NCBI RefSeq assembly: GCF_029227915.1
Contig: NC_079875.1
Span: 18,717,001-18,781,000, forward strand
Reading direction: 5' to 3'
Origin: Hydractinia symbiolongicarpus
Taxonomy: Eukaryota; Cnidaria; Hydrozoa; Anthoathecata; Hydractiniidae
Length of the DNA stretch: 64,000 nucleotides
The notes beneath the pieces were generated by a model. It was not told where the DNA came from and searched no databases. It was given only the letters and a program-made list of their open reading frames with translations. The position numbers were made by a program, and so were the translations under genes. Positions within the stretch are counted from its first letter, which is position 1, and each line of letters starts with the position of its first letter. This document shows positions 14,788-26,075 of this stretch, in pieces.

Positions 14788-14891
14788 TTGTCTTAAATCT
14801 TTAAAGAAAACACTACGGGTAGCTAGCTACACACGTTTGTATTAATACAACAAAATTGTTTTTTATACAAAATCTATACCATAAGTGATAG

Positions 14892-15830
14892 TTAATTGTT
14901 GTTGTAATTACTGTGGTAAACCTGGGCACCGTAGTAGTTGAAACGTGATGGAAGTGAGATATCGGAATCTCCTGAGTTACTAGGTGATAATTCTGGGCTG
15001 ACAGCATTTGTTGTTCTCCCAGTTTGAATTCTCTCAGGAGCGTGGAAAGTAACAGTTTGGTGGCCTTCATTGTAGCTGAAAGGTAACGAAGTTGAAGGAA
15101 CGGTCGTCAGTTGTCCATTCTGAAACCTTGCGTCAAACAGAAGCTGTTGTATTTGAAGTTTACACTTTTCTCGGGTGTACATATTTTCTATATCAAGCAA
15201 ATTCTTCTATTAATTCTACCAAACAATTGTTCTTGGGTTTCGCTTTCATTAGAACTCAGGTTTCTTCGCAACTGCGGAAGACGTCTGACAAGGCTCATTC
15301 AATCGCATTAACGCTTTTAACATGACTCTGTCTGCAACAGATACATCTTGATCTTTTTTGACACTAGATGACTTCTTTCGTTTATGGTTGAGCGCCGGCG
15401 TAGGAGTTTCATCATCACTATTCAGAGCTTCGTCCACATTAATGTTGGATTCTGTGGCGCAAGGAGTAATATAGTTGGATAAGAAGCTATCCATCTCCTC
15501 ATAAAAAGGCCATTGGGGAGTGAAAACCTCATCCAAACCTGCTCCACTTTTCTTTGAAGCTCGGACTTTCTGTTTTAATTGACCGAAATACGATCTCAAA
15601 CCGACCATTTTCCTTTGTATGTCTTTGAGTAGCATTGCCAATTCGTTTGAAATTAACTCCAGCGCTATTTTCCTTCTTCTCGCATTATGATACTCTGCGT
15701 GGTTTGAGTTAAAAAAGCACTCGTGTAGTTGCCACTCAGCAATTAGTTGTGCCACCATATTATCTGTCCAACTATCAACTTTCTTTTTTTTATTTATCGC
15801 CTCCATCTTCAACGAAATATTTTCATACAC
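14892..15830 (-). pseudogene. Harbinger-associated MADF/Myb-like DNA-binding protein, frameshifted
   Basis: This is the partner protein that PIF/Harbinger elements encode to bring the transposase to DNA. The first 193 codons (15830 to 15249) hold a MADF-like helical domain (WTDNMVAQLIAEWQLHECFF ... IQRKMVGLRSYFGQLKQKVR), followed by an acidic linker and a basic nuclear-localisation-like stretch (NHKRKKSSSVKK). The protein continues in a shifted frame to 14892 with DIENMYTREKCKLQIQQLLF, a BESS-like C-terminal region. The frame breaks near 15200-15250. It is convergent with the transposase, which ends about 100 bp away. Confidence 0.8.
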
Positions 15831-15937
15831 GCCACAAAACTATTCACACCACACTTTAATTTTTTATTTTCATCAATTCGATATCCTATTGGCTCATTTA
15901 TAATGAAAACAACAATGAAAACAAAAGCTAAAGTTAA

Positions 15938-18243
15938 GTCGGTGTTTTTACACTTTTAGCAAAAACGTGAAAATTTGACCACCTTTCTAAAAGGGATCAC
16001 TATTATTCGATATATTTGCAACAGAGTCAGGACAAAATCTAAGAAAGGAAGGATCGAAAATTCCATTTTTTTTGTACCTCCTTTTTATCGCCAATACAAG
16101 AGCTTATACAGGCTCTTAAAGTTGGAAGCACTTAAGGATTATACAATTCCAAAATGAAAATAGATTCTACATTTGATGACTTATCACTTTTTATGTACTA
16201 AAGCTTTCACCATGAAACTTTGCAGTATGGAGTAGGGAGCTATTATCAATTCAAAAATCTAAAAAATATTTTGATTGGAGCAGTTTTGGATATATATTCC
16301 AATTCTAAAAAATATTTAGAGGTTGTTATAATATTTATTAGTATTTTCTTATTCTGAATAAACTTTTCCAAACTATAGGCTCTTTTCTAAGTAGAAATTC
16401 TATTTCCATTCGTTTGGGAGCAATCCGGGATTCTGGAATTCCAATTTTCTTCTAACATTAAGCTAAGGCTAATCATTTTTGGATGTTTGCTATAAAAGAG
16501 CTCTAAATGTCGATAAATAGAGTTATTAAGAGTAAATATTTTATTTTGGGTCACTTTGAGATAGCCGCATACATAACACTTATTTCGAGGAGAACTGGAG
16601 CGCTTGAGGATTAGCTATTCCATTTTCCCCTACATTTACTTGCCTCGAAAATGAATTATCTAATCCCGGAATGCTTGTGATTCTCAGGAATAAAATGCAA
16701 GGATTCAATAGAGCAATTGATAATGAGTCACTCAGCAATATTTGATTCTTAAAAAAGAACTTTTTAGGATCAAAACAATCCTCGCAATTTTTCGATGGCT
16801 TTAATACCACATGAAAATGGATTAAGAAAGAACTCCATTAGCTGGTCACACAAAAAAATTTAAAAATTTTAATTAGTCCATCCTTATCTGTTCCTTACGC
16901 TTATTTTTGTTTCCAGGTACAATAAGGACCTAATTACTAAGTTATATTAGCACTTAGGGACACGTTTTTTTTTTTACTGTACCACATTGATATATTTAGG
17001 GTCTATGAGGAAATTTCTTCTATGAAAATTCAGAATTTTAAATTTAAGTTTTTTAACATCTTTGTTCAAAAAAAGATGAATTAATCTTCATGATCACAGA
17101 AATCCGAGATCGTATATACGTATCATCAATTCGGAGTAAAAAAAGAGCAGGAAAATCCTTACCTATTTAAGATGAAAATAATCATCGCAACTGAAAGCTC
17201 AAATAAATATGTTATCGACTGAAATTTTAAAGGATATGTCTTAATATTTACTAACTACTTACAATAGGAATTATTGCGATTTGAAAATTCGGAGTGACTT
17301 AGGATTTTTTTTAGTCATTTTTAAATTTCGATCACAATTTTTCTCGGAGTATTACTGTGGATGAAATTTAGATTTAAAATAAAACAAATGTCGTTTTCAT
17401 TAATTAATACATTAATTTAAATTAGTTTAAATTTGGAATTTCTTATCTTCAAGTGCTCGCAAAAGTTGAAGCAAACTAAGCAATGTTCAATAACAGTAAT
17501 TCTATCTCAAGAACTTACTTTCAGTTTTTATTTTTCAATCCTTAAAAGTTAAAAAAATTTGTATTTTTCGTCAAAGTTTTGAAAATGCTTTTTTTTTGGA
17601 TTATTACATCCCAAATTGCTCTTTAACTGATATCATAGGATTTTATAGTTAAATTTGTTAAATTAACGTGTTTTTATCGCTTTAAGTAGTTCCATTTAAA
17701 AATTGTTCCTTTTAGCAATGAATCAAAACTTTCTTTGTGTCATTTATTTGGAGTTTTGACAAGGAATCGTTGATACTTAGCGCCTCTTCATAGCCTGAAA
17801 GGGTCTTATACTACTCTATGATAACTATTTATGAAACTTAGATGCTTTGTGTAGACTAAGGAAGCCTGACGTCGATTAAAATAAGATTAAACTTTTGACT
17901 TTCTTTTCTCTCATTTTAAACTAACTTGATTTTGGAATACTAGATCAAAAAGTGCTCTTCGGTGAAAATTTATAAAATTTAGGTACTAGACTATATGGAA
18001 ATAGTATTCCTAATTGTTGTGTAAGTCTCACAACAGACTGAAACAAAAAATCTTCATTTTCGGAATATCTGATCCTTCTTTGCACGCAGAAAAAAAAATA
18101 ACATATGTACAATCATATTTTGCGTCTTTGTGGAACTTTTCATCTTAAAATGCTCATTTATCTTTAATTTAGGCCAAAAAAAAAAACTGTTTTTGATGAA
18201 AAAAAGTTGTTACGTTTTTGCCAAAAGTGTAAAAAACACAGAC
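15938..18243. mobile_element. 2.3-kb non-coding element with 32-bp TIRs and TTAA duplication
   Basis: TTAA at 15934-15937 and 18244-18247 flanks inverted ends that start GTCGGTGTTTTTACACTTTT at left and, as complement, GTCTGTGTTTTTTACACTTT at right, both running on into GCAAAAACGT. TTAA duplications are typical of piggyBac, but the ends do not start with the usual CC[C/T]. The interior is very AT-rich with no convincing frame. It abuts the Harbinger remnant on its left. Family unknown. Confidence 0.72.
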
Positions 18244-18529
18244 TTAACATTCCGAACTTGATCCCAACCTATTGTTTATTTGCTATAGCAAACGTCGATT
18301 TTTTTAAATCATTTTAAAAAAAATCAGTACTTGCACAACTTCTTGTACAAGTATTGCATTGCACAAGCACTTGTATGTTATTTGCTACTGCAAATTTTGC
18401 TACGTGTAACGGGTGGACCCTTTAAATTTAGATAGTAACTTATTCTACGCTTATAAAAATATCATGAAACTCTTTTATAGACAATAAACAAAAAACTGGA
18501 ATAGTCAGTAACTATGGTTTAAGGCAAAA

Positions 18530-19020
18530 AGCTGTCCCTAAACGCAAATACAATAAAATATACACTATTCTGCAAAAAATCTAAATCGGACGACTTACCA
18601 CTAAACCTTCCAGATTTAAAACTAGTATAGTATTTAGGTATTGTTATTGATAAAAACCTGTTTGTAGTACCAAGATACAAACAATTGAAAATATAATATT
18701 CAGTGGTAAAGCCATAACTAAATTTTAATTGTCTTAAAACTTATACTTTTCCTTCATTAACATTGTAACGTTGTCAGGGCTAGCATTAGCATGAATAAAT
18801 ACACCACAGCCGAACTATTATAAATTGGGGCATTGAGTATATATAAACTGAAAATACACCATGTGCCAAAGGCTTTTAAAAGTCGGTTTTTAAAAATAAA
18901 ACACAGGTATCAAACAAAATATTCAGTAAACAATTTTAATATTCCGAGGACCTTAACGATAAGTAGATATTGTTTTAACTTGGACCATTGGCATTGGCGG
19001 CGACAATTTTTTCGATAGGT
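18530..19020 (+). mobile_element. decayed LINE reverse transcriptase C-terminal fragment
   Basis: Fragments across frames read TIFCKKSKSDDLPLNLPDLK, YLGIVIDKNL and, at 18845-18950, HVPKAFKSRFLKIKHRY and YSVNNFNIPRTLT. These match the region after the catalytic motifs and the 3' end of CR1/Jockey-type LINE ORF2. Stops and shifts are frequent; the fragment is old and lacks the catalytic core. Confidence 0.65.
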
Positions 19021-19023
19021 TGT

Positions 19024-19130
19024 GTGATCTGATTGTACATATTTTGATAGCTAGAAAGTGTCGGCAATCGCCAAAAAATTTTTAAACCGTTTATAGATTG
19101 AGCGCTGGCTTGCTGGGCCAATCAGATCAC
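19024..19130. repeat. 12-bp inverted repeat with about 83-bp spacer
   Basis: GTGATCTGATTG at 19024-19035 is exactly complementary to CAATCAGATCAC at 19119-19130. GGCGGCGACAATTTTTTCG before the left arm also resembles the complement-side sequence CGGCAATCGCCAAAAAATTT. Probably a fragment of an inverted-repeat element. Confidence 0.45.
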
Positions 19131-20863
19131 GGGTTTCCGATGAGTGTACTTCTTCAACCACTGAAATTCCTACTTTTTGGATCCGAGTTCAGAGTTTGGC
19201 ATCTGGGATTTAGCTCTCAAATCACATATCTGCTTCCAAAAGTCAAAATTTGCATTTAAAATTTTTGAATTTTGTTTTCGGCTCTGAAATTACTAGTGAT
19301 TAGTTAGTACTGAAATTAGTGTAATATTGTTTGGCTATTTGCAACTTAGATTCCAACCAGTTCCTTAAACCGAAAATATAGGATTGTGTAATGTGCATAC
19401 CCAACTGTTAATGGGCTTTTAGCACAAGCGTTCGGAGATATTGTAAAATAAATAGAATCCGCAGGATTGATGATACAGAGTTGGAGGGCAATGTGTTAGA
19501 AATTGTTTTCTTTTATCAGAGCATACGGTACAAGGGACACTCTGACCAAAATAAAAGGTAATAAATCAGGAAAATAAAATTCGAGGAATCCAATAACTAA
19601 CACATTTCAGAATCCGTTTTGTCAAGGGCAATAACAATAATAATTTCAAGTTAGTTTGTTAAAATCAACTTTCTCTTGGTTGAGAGTGCCATGTTTGTTT
19701 TTCATTTTTCATCAATAGCGCACTGTAGTGGAAATCAACATTCCAGAAAAATCGATCGCAAAAACTCGATCGTCGGTGAAAATTCAATAACTAAAAATTA
19801 GGCCTAAGGGGCTTGATGATAAGAAAATTGCTCCAATCTATTTAGACATTAGTCACACTAAAATAGATAGGAAAAAATATAACAAATTTTATTTTTGTGG
19901 TACATTTTATGAAAGATGTTTTATGAAAATCGAAGATCCTTTTTAGAATTAAGTTTGTAAACAAGGCTATTTAATGAAAATCTGACCTTAGTCGCATTAA
20001 ATCAGGGGAAAAACAAATATTAGTGAAAAAAGTGTCACGCTAAAAATTAGACGAAGTAAGTTAATTAAATTTAGAAAAAAACGCCAAAAAATGCGTCGTC
20101 TGCCGTTGTTTTCAATAATCTAAAATGGCGATTCTAGTGCTAAAAGTTTTGAAAATTCTGAAGATTTTTACCATAATAAAGTCTTCTGGACTACATTCTA
20201 AGTTCATAGGTTTTTAAATATACAATTTTGAACTTTTTTACATTCAAGTCGTTTATAAATATAGCTATATATAAAAGCTAAATTACTTTCCTGGTTGTTG
20301 CAAATATTGAAGAAGCTGGATAGCTAGCCTCTAGCCAGGTAGCTTAACTATTAGCTACACTATACAGCTTTAGAGGTCAGATGTTTTTCTTCTAGACGTG
20401 ACAAGAAAAAAAGGGAATTTTTTTTACATAATTCCACTTTAGCTAGCTATGGTTGTTTTCAATAGTAGCATAGCTAGCTATGCATTTCCAAAATAGTAAC
20501 TAAGCTAAAGTGTGTGTTGTTCGTACATTGTATAGAATTTTTTGTTAACAAATCTGTGCGGAGACTATTGCGCAGAAACTGAAGAAAACAACAACAAATA
20601 CGTTTGCCATCCAGCCCACAGCGGTGGGTATTTTTGTCAAAAGAGAAAGGTTGTTTTTAGTTTTAATATTGAAGTTATATATATCTTCTAAATTGGTTTT
20701 AAGATGATTAGTACGGTGCAACTAGTTTTACAGATTACTTAAGTTGGATGAAATAAGGGTATGTTATATTTACTCAACTGTGAAAAGGTGTATTACGCCA
20801 AGAGGTACAATAGCTCTCTTGAATTTTACTTGATTTAATTTTAACATTAAACACTTATGCTAA
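19131..20863. other. AT-rich intergenic sequence, nothing recognised
   Basis: No exon chain, RNA gene or clear element ends were found here. Repeated GCTAGCTA words occur around 20320-20510 but do not form an ordered array. Confidence 0.4.
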
Positions 20864-21336
20864 GGCTACCGTCAAAAATATGTTTGGTTAGCGTCATTTC
20901 TAATTACAAAAGTGAGTCGTCGGTCGGATAAAATTTTTTCCCGAAAAATTACAAAAATACTATATCTCGCAGCCATATTTTGTTATTTGTTTTAAATGTA
21001 TACGCCAGCCGTATTTTTAGCCTCCGATTTAGGTTCGATTTTTGTCAAACAACGTTGTTCCCATGGTTTTTGCTTGTATTTCCGCATAAATGTGAAGCAG
21101 GAAAATATAGCACTGAATAGCGCAGTGCTGTCCCCTATCGATATAACATTCGGGTGTAACAACCGTAATTCGGAGGACCACTGAAAAGATAAATGGTTGA
21201 TTTTGTTGCGTGTCGAAGATTGTTTGTGGATTGTTTGGCTTATTTTTTACAGTTTTACCGACTTCTTGACTCGACTTTTGCCTTTCAAAGTGAGTCAGTC
21301 GGGCGACGCTAACCAATTATATTTTTGAGGGTGGCC
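20864..21336. mobile_element. PIF/Harbinger-type MITE with TAA duplication
   Basis: A 473-bp element with ends GGCTACCGTCAAAAATATGT and, as complement, GGCCACCCTCAAAAATATAA, both continuing into TTGGTTAGCGTC. TAA flanks both sides (20861-20863 and 21337-21339). GG..CC ends with a TWA duplication point to the PIF/Harbinger superfamily. Its ends differ from the MITE at 12335, so it is a second family. Open frames inside carry no transposase features. Confidence 0.78.
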
Positions 21337-21599
21337 TAACCTGGCCATGCAGTGTTGTCTTGTTAGATTTTCAGGAATCTCATACATCGCTTAAGTTTTT
21401 GTTCCATGATGTTTCTATGTAAATTTGATTTATAATGTCAGAAGGCCTGCCCAATTTGACCCGTTGCTTGTATTGTCTTACCATTTGTTGATCAAATCCT
21501 GATTCTGGATACTTCAATATATCCAAGGTTAAATCCTGGTTGCTGGGACCTTACAGAGGACAGTCCCTTGTACCAAACTGAGCATAGTAGATCTACAAA

Positions 21600-22400
21600 C
21601 GTTTCCTTGGGGATTTTTTTTTTGCTCTAATTATATTCACTTTTTCACACACCGACTTATTCCATTTACGTTTTAATGGACCGAATCATTCAAACATCCA
21701 GTGGTTGAACTTGATGGTAACATGGGGAAAAAGCTTTACCAGTAAAATATTGTCTATACCTAGACTTCTTCCATCGCTGCATCAATTAATTGAACTGAAA
21801 TATGGGAAAGGTGTCCATCATAAAACCAGAAGTAGATATATATATAACAAACGTTCCTGCACTAGTTGCCTGAAATGCTAAAACCAAGTGAAGAAGATTT
21901 CAGTATTTAACCACCCATTTGTGGATTTTAGGATGAAGGGATCCAATGCTTTGCCACCTGAGCTGCAACAAGCCAACATGTATGTGTTTTTACCACTAGT
22001 ACTTATTGTTAGCTTGTACGCTACACTACCTAATGAACCAATCACTTTTGATTTATTAGGATCCATTGGGAAGCTTGACTTGTTGCAATTGCAGATTTGT
22101 TTCTTAGATAACTGTTTACTAGTGATGACATTTTATTTACACAATAAAAGCAAAAGATAATGAAAGGGTTAGCCAGGAGACCCAGCGTAATTTTTCTTAC
22201 CACCGGGAAATTGGAGTAGTTGTGGGAAAAATTACGCTGGATCTCAAACGATTTTTCAGCGGCCTAAAGCGGCCGCGCTTTTTGATTGACTAATTCTATT
22301 GTTCTCTGCTCAAGTGATTATTATCAGGGAAAGCCCTTTTCATCCCGAATATTCCAGAGAGTGGTTTCACTCACCCTAAAAAACATTAGTATTCTACAAA
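21600..22400 (-). pseudogene. pogo-like DDE transposase, C-terminal catalytic part, decayed
   Basis: Read on the minus strand, the DDE nuclease region of a pogo/Tigger-type transposase: TLWNIRDEKGFP near 22380-22320 (first catalytic Asp region, usually NxDExGF), then SKVIGSLGSVAYKLTISTSG and NTYMLACCSSGGKALDPFIL (21915-22065), and further down DGHLSHISVQLIDAAMEEV and a FGPLKRKWNKS-like piece near 21660. Frames shift several times. An inverted-repeat element at 22175-22245 interrupts it after the first motif. Its N-terminal half is found 3 kb away at 25495-25930 on the same strand. Confidence 0.72.
22175..22245. repeat. fold-back repeat AGGAGACCCAGCGTAATTTT inside the pogo remnant
   Basis: AGGAGACCCAGCGTAATTTT at left is mirrored at right by AAAATTACGCTGGATCTC with about 25 bp between the arms. 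A second copy of the left arm, AGGAGACCCAACCTAATTTT, occurs at about 30187 in a COPS2 intron, so it is a dispersed family. Confidence 0.65.
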
Positions 22401-22499
22401 GTTTTACCAGTGTCAGATTTGTCCAGGCTTGATAAACAACTCATAGATAAATTAAAATGGCCTCCGATTAGTCACATTGTTCAATTTAAACTCGGGGTT

Positions 22500-25390
22500 T
22501 CCGCTGAGTCATTCGTTTGCATCTTTTGTTTGAGAGAAAGTTGGGGGAAGAGTGTGTTTCCCAGCATAGGTTGCTGGTTTGTGATATTATCTTGAAGATT
22601 GTTAGAGAAGCCAAGGGAAAGTACAGGCCCCGTTGTAAAGTCTGGAAGCTGAAGGAAGAGATTGTAGCAAGACAATTTAGTGCAAAAGTTCAGCAGTTAG
22701 CCCACAATGGTCAGTGTGACAATGTTGAAAGTACTTGGACTACTTTGAAGAATTGTCTTCTAGAAGCTTCTGATGATACCTGTGGGTGGACGAACCAGCT
22801 AGACATAGACAGACCTGGTGGTGGAATAATGAGGTTGACCAATGTATATATAAAGGAAAAGAGGAAACTTTGGAAAGAGTGGAAGTCAGGTGGTAGTAAA
22901 AATATTTAAATAATAATAATAATAAATATTTAAAGTGGCTAGCCCAGAAAATCACAAAAACCTATAGTTAGTGGGTTGTTAAACGAAAGTCTTAAACGAA
23001 AGCAGACTTCCATCACAGGTCACTTGGTCTGGAATATTATTCCACACTTTTGCAGCTCTATTTATGTCATTAATGTGCTTTTCCCATTGCATTTTTTGAT
23101 CAAATGTTACCCCAAGATATTTAACTTTTTCGCTCCTCTTCAAAGGAATACCCATATAGTTGATAGTTTTGTTCTCAACTTTTTTTTAACTGGTTGTGGT
23201 TGCCGAAAAAGATTGTTTCAGTTTTGTCCGTATTAATAGTCATTTTGTTATTATTCAGCCAGAGGTCGACTTGCGAAAGTTCTAACTCGACCTGGGAGAC
23301 AAGGGTATCCAAGTTTTTATGAGACGAAATAATTATTGTATCATCTGCATATAGATGGTGGTAGTTTGAATTGATGACAGATTTTAAGTTATCAAACTTT
23401 ACTTAAAAGGTAAGCGTCTTGCTCAAACAGCAGTGTATAAGGCAAAATCAGAAGCAGAGAGAAACAGGTTTGCAGATGTGTTAAAAAGGGAAGACCAGCG
23501 CAATGAGGTATTCAAGATAGCAAAGCAAATGAAGAAGACTAATCAAGATGTTATAGGTGAGAAGTGTATACGTAATGATGAAGGTGTTTTGGCTAGCACA
23601 GAGGAGGAGAAAAGGGTAGCTTGGAAGAATTATTATTAGAGGCTGCTTAACACTGAGTTTGATTGGGATGAGGATAATTTGTCTGATGATGATGTTGTAG
23701 AAGGGCCAGCCATGCAGATCAAGACAGAAGGGGTAGTGGAGGCTATTAGGAAATTGAAGATTGGCAATGCTGCAGGAGTATCAGGTATTGTTGCAGAGAT
23801 GGTAAAAGCATTTGGATATATTGGAGTTGAGCTTATTACAAGTCTTGCTAATCAGATTATAAAGGATAGTGCTATTCCAAGTGAGTGGCAGTCGAGTGTA
23901 ATAGTGAATTGTTTCAAGGGCAAGGGTGATGCATTAGAAAGAGGTAACTATAGAGGTTTGAAGTTGGTTAATCAAGTAATGAAAGTTAATGAAAGAGTGA
24001 TTGATAAGATACTTAGAGAAAGAATTGATATAGACAAGATGCAATTTGGTTTTGTTCCAGGGCGTGACACTACAGATGCAATATTTTTACTCAGACAGCT
24101 TCAGGAAAAGTATTTAGGAAAGAGAAAGAATCTCTAATTTGCCTTAGTAGATTTAAAGAAAGATTTTGATAGAGTGCCACGTAAAGTTATTTGGTGGGCT
24201 ATGAGAAAATTAGGTGTGGATGAGTGGTTAGTTACGATGGTACAGTCTATGTACAGCAATGCTAGAAGTCGTATCAGGATTAACGATTCACTTAGTGTTG
24301 AATTTAGTGTAAATGTTGCTGTACATCAGGGTTCTGTACTTAGTCCTTTGTTGTTTGTTCTAGTCTTAGAAGCGCTGTCGATGGAGTTCAGAACAGGTTG
24401 TCCATGGGAGTTATTGTATGCAGATGATTTGGTTCTCATAGCAGAATCAATGGAAGAATTAGTAGAAAAGTTTGAGAAGTGGAACAAAGAACTAGAAGAG
24501 AAAGGGATAAGGGTGAACACGGCAAAGTCTAAAGTCGTGATTAGTAGCATTGCAGCCAAGTGTAACCTTGTAGTTGGAAAGTGGCCTTGTGGAGTTTGCA
24601 GGAAAGGGGTTGGTAGTAACTCAATTTTTTGTCAGACTTGCAAGCATTGGGTACATAAGTAGTGCAGTAGTATTGGTGCTGACATCCAGTTTGTATGCAA
24701 GCGTTCCAAAGGTGAGATTATAGATAATGAAGTATTTCCAGCTTCAATGATGTACAACAGTGGCTCGTTAGAGATAGTTGAGAACTTCTGTTACTTAGGT
24801 GATGGCAGTGAAGGGGGTGTTGGAAGAAGTGTTACTTGCAGGATAGGTTCTGCTTGGAAAAAGTTCAGAGAGTTATTTCCTTTGTTGACTAGCAGAGTTT
24901 TGTCAATTGAGTTAAAAGGTAGGTTGTATGAGGCCTGTGTAAGAAGTGTTATGTTGTACGGTAGTGAGGCATGGGAAGTGAAGCAGGAAGATCTTGACCG
25001 TTTAGAAAGGAATGATATGAGAATGGTTAGGTGGATGTGTAACGCCAGTCTGAAAGACAGAAAGAGTTCAGATTAGCTAAGAAGCAGGCTAAGTATTTGT
25101 AGAATTAAAGATGTTATCCAGATAATAAAATTGAATTGGATGGGGCACTTGGAAGGAATGGAGGGGATAATTGGGTAAGAAAGTGTAGATACTTGATAGT
25201 TCCTGGGGCAAAGCCCAGAGGCAGACCGAGAAAGACTTGGCAGAAGGTTATAAGGACAGACTTGATGCAGAGAAAGTTGAGTTTGAGAATCTGACACAGT
25301 CTAGATCAGATTGGAAGAGGGTCATTAATATACCCCATCCAACCCATGCTAGCAACGGACGTTAACTTGAGAATGATGATAATGAAAGTT
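22500..25390 (+). mobile_element. RTE-like non-LTR retrotransposon with an embedded zinc finger, inactivated
   Basis: A long LINE ORF interrupted by stops and by a nested element. It starts with a linker (QHRLLVCDIILKI, VWKLKEEIVARQF), resumes after the insertion (KGKRLAQTAVYKAKSEAE), and carries RT motifs RGLKLVNQVMKVNERVID, MQFGFVPGRDTTDAIFLLRQ, LVDLKKDFDRVPRKVIWW, VHQGSVLSPLLFVLVL and LLYADDLVLIAE with the catalytic ADD intact. After the RT core comes a Cys/His finger (CGVCRKGVGSNSIFCQTCKH then WVHK) and a C-terminal region to GAKPRGRPRKTWQ. In-frame stops occur at TAA near 24135 and TAG near 24660, among others. It ends with a GATGATAATGA tail near 25375. It is inserted in the pogo transposase remnant. 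Confidence 0.85.
22905..23403 (-). mobile_element. nested minus-strand LINE fragment (CR1/Jockey-like RT)
   Basis: On the minus strand the sequence reads YHHLYADDTIIISSHKNLD (the catalytic YADD motif), LWLNNNKMTINTDKTETIFF and VKYLGVTFDQKMQWEKHIND, the region from RT motif C to the thumb of a LINE different from its host. It is 5'-truncated at about 23403 and ends at about 22905 with an (ATT)n tail, visible on the + strand as AATAATAATAAT. On both sides the host RTE frame continues, which dates this insertion after the host LINE. Confidence 0.82.
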
Positions 25391-25494
25391 GTTTTATCAA
25401 CTCGAAGAAGAAAGCTTAGTTAATTAGGCTATGAAAGGGTTGGATGTTGCAGATTTATGTGCTGTATATATATAATTAAGTTTCTAATTAAGTT

Positions 25495-25930
25495 TAAATT
25501 AAACAGCCTAAGCCAGACTTCCCAGGCCTGCTATCTGTGAACAGGGTGTTAATGTTATGAGCTAAAACGTGGTCACACACAAGGTCTTTTCTGCTCTTGA
25601 TGGACTAAAGCCAGTATTACATAGTGCTGCAAAGCCGTTTGCCAATTAGAGTTCTTCAGACAAAGCAGTTCTATGTCCTCAGTAGTTAATACACTGTAGG
25701 CCAAAGTCTTTTTTGTCTTTTATTTGATTTGGAAATACCAAACTTTTTAGCAGCTTTTCTAATGAACTGCCATTCTTGCAGGCTCATAAGACATTTCTCA
25801 TGTTTTTTTCAGACCACAGCCTTGGCACTCCCTATATTTGCTTCGACTTGCCAATCTGTAATATTACATATTCTGGAAATTAAACCGTCATTAAACACTA
25901 AAGATGAACTTGAACTAACCACCAAGTTTT
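25495..25930 (-). pseudogene. pogo-like transposase, N-terminal DNA-binding part, decayed
   Basis: Minus-strand reading gives MSLQEWQFIRKAAKKFGISK, a pipsqueak-type helix-turn-helix with the conserved KAAxxxGIxKS core, then VLTTEDIELLC, and near 25500-25560 LFTDSRPGKSGL, which resembles the PGxxW linker of pogo/CENP-B proteins. Together with the DDE part at 21600-22400 it forms one transposase order on one strand, now separated by the RTE-like LINE. Confidence 0.6.
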
Positions 25931-26021
25931 AAACATGTGTATTATGTAAATATTATCACGAGAATTTTAATTAGTATACTTACTGTTTAAACATATTTAA
26001 CTCTTACGATTTTAACCACTT

Positions 26022-26066
26022 TTATTGAACTGAAGATGGTGCTTACAGCCAAAATATATTTTCAAA
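26022..26066 (+). mobile_element. possible Penelope-like element terminal remnant
   Basis: CTGAAGATGGTGCTTACAGC then CAAAATATATTTTC. The same arrangement (GATGATGC, short spacer, CGAAATATATT) ends the Penelope fragment near 36200 and a related motif is at 9345-9405. Confidence 0.4.
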
Positions 26067-26075
26067 AAAACTAAC

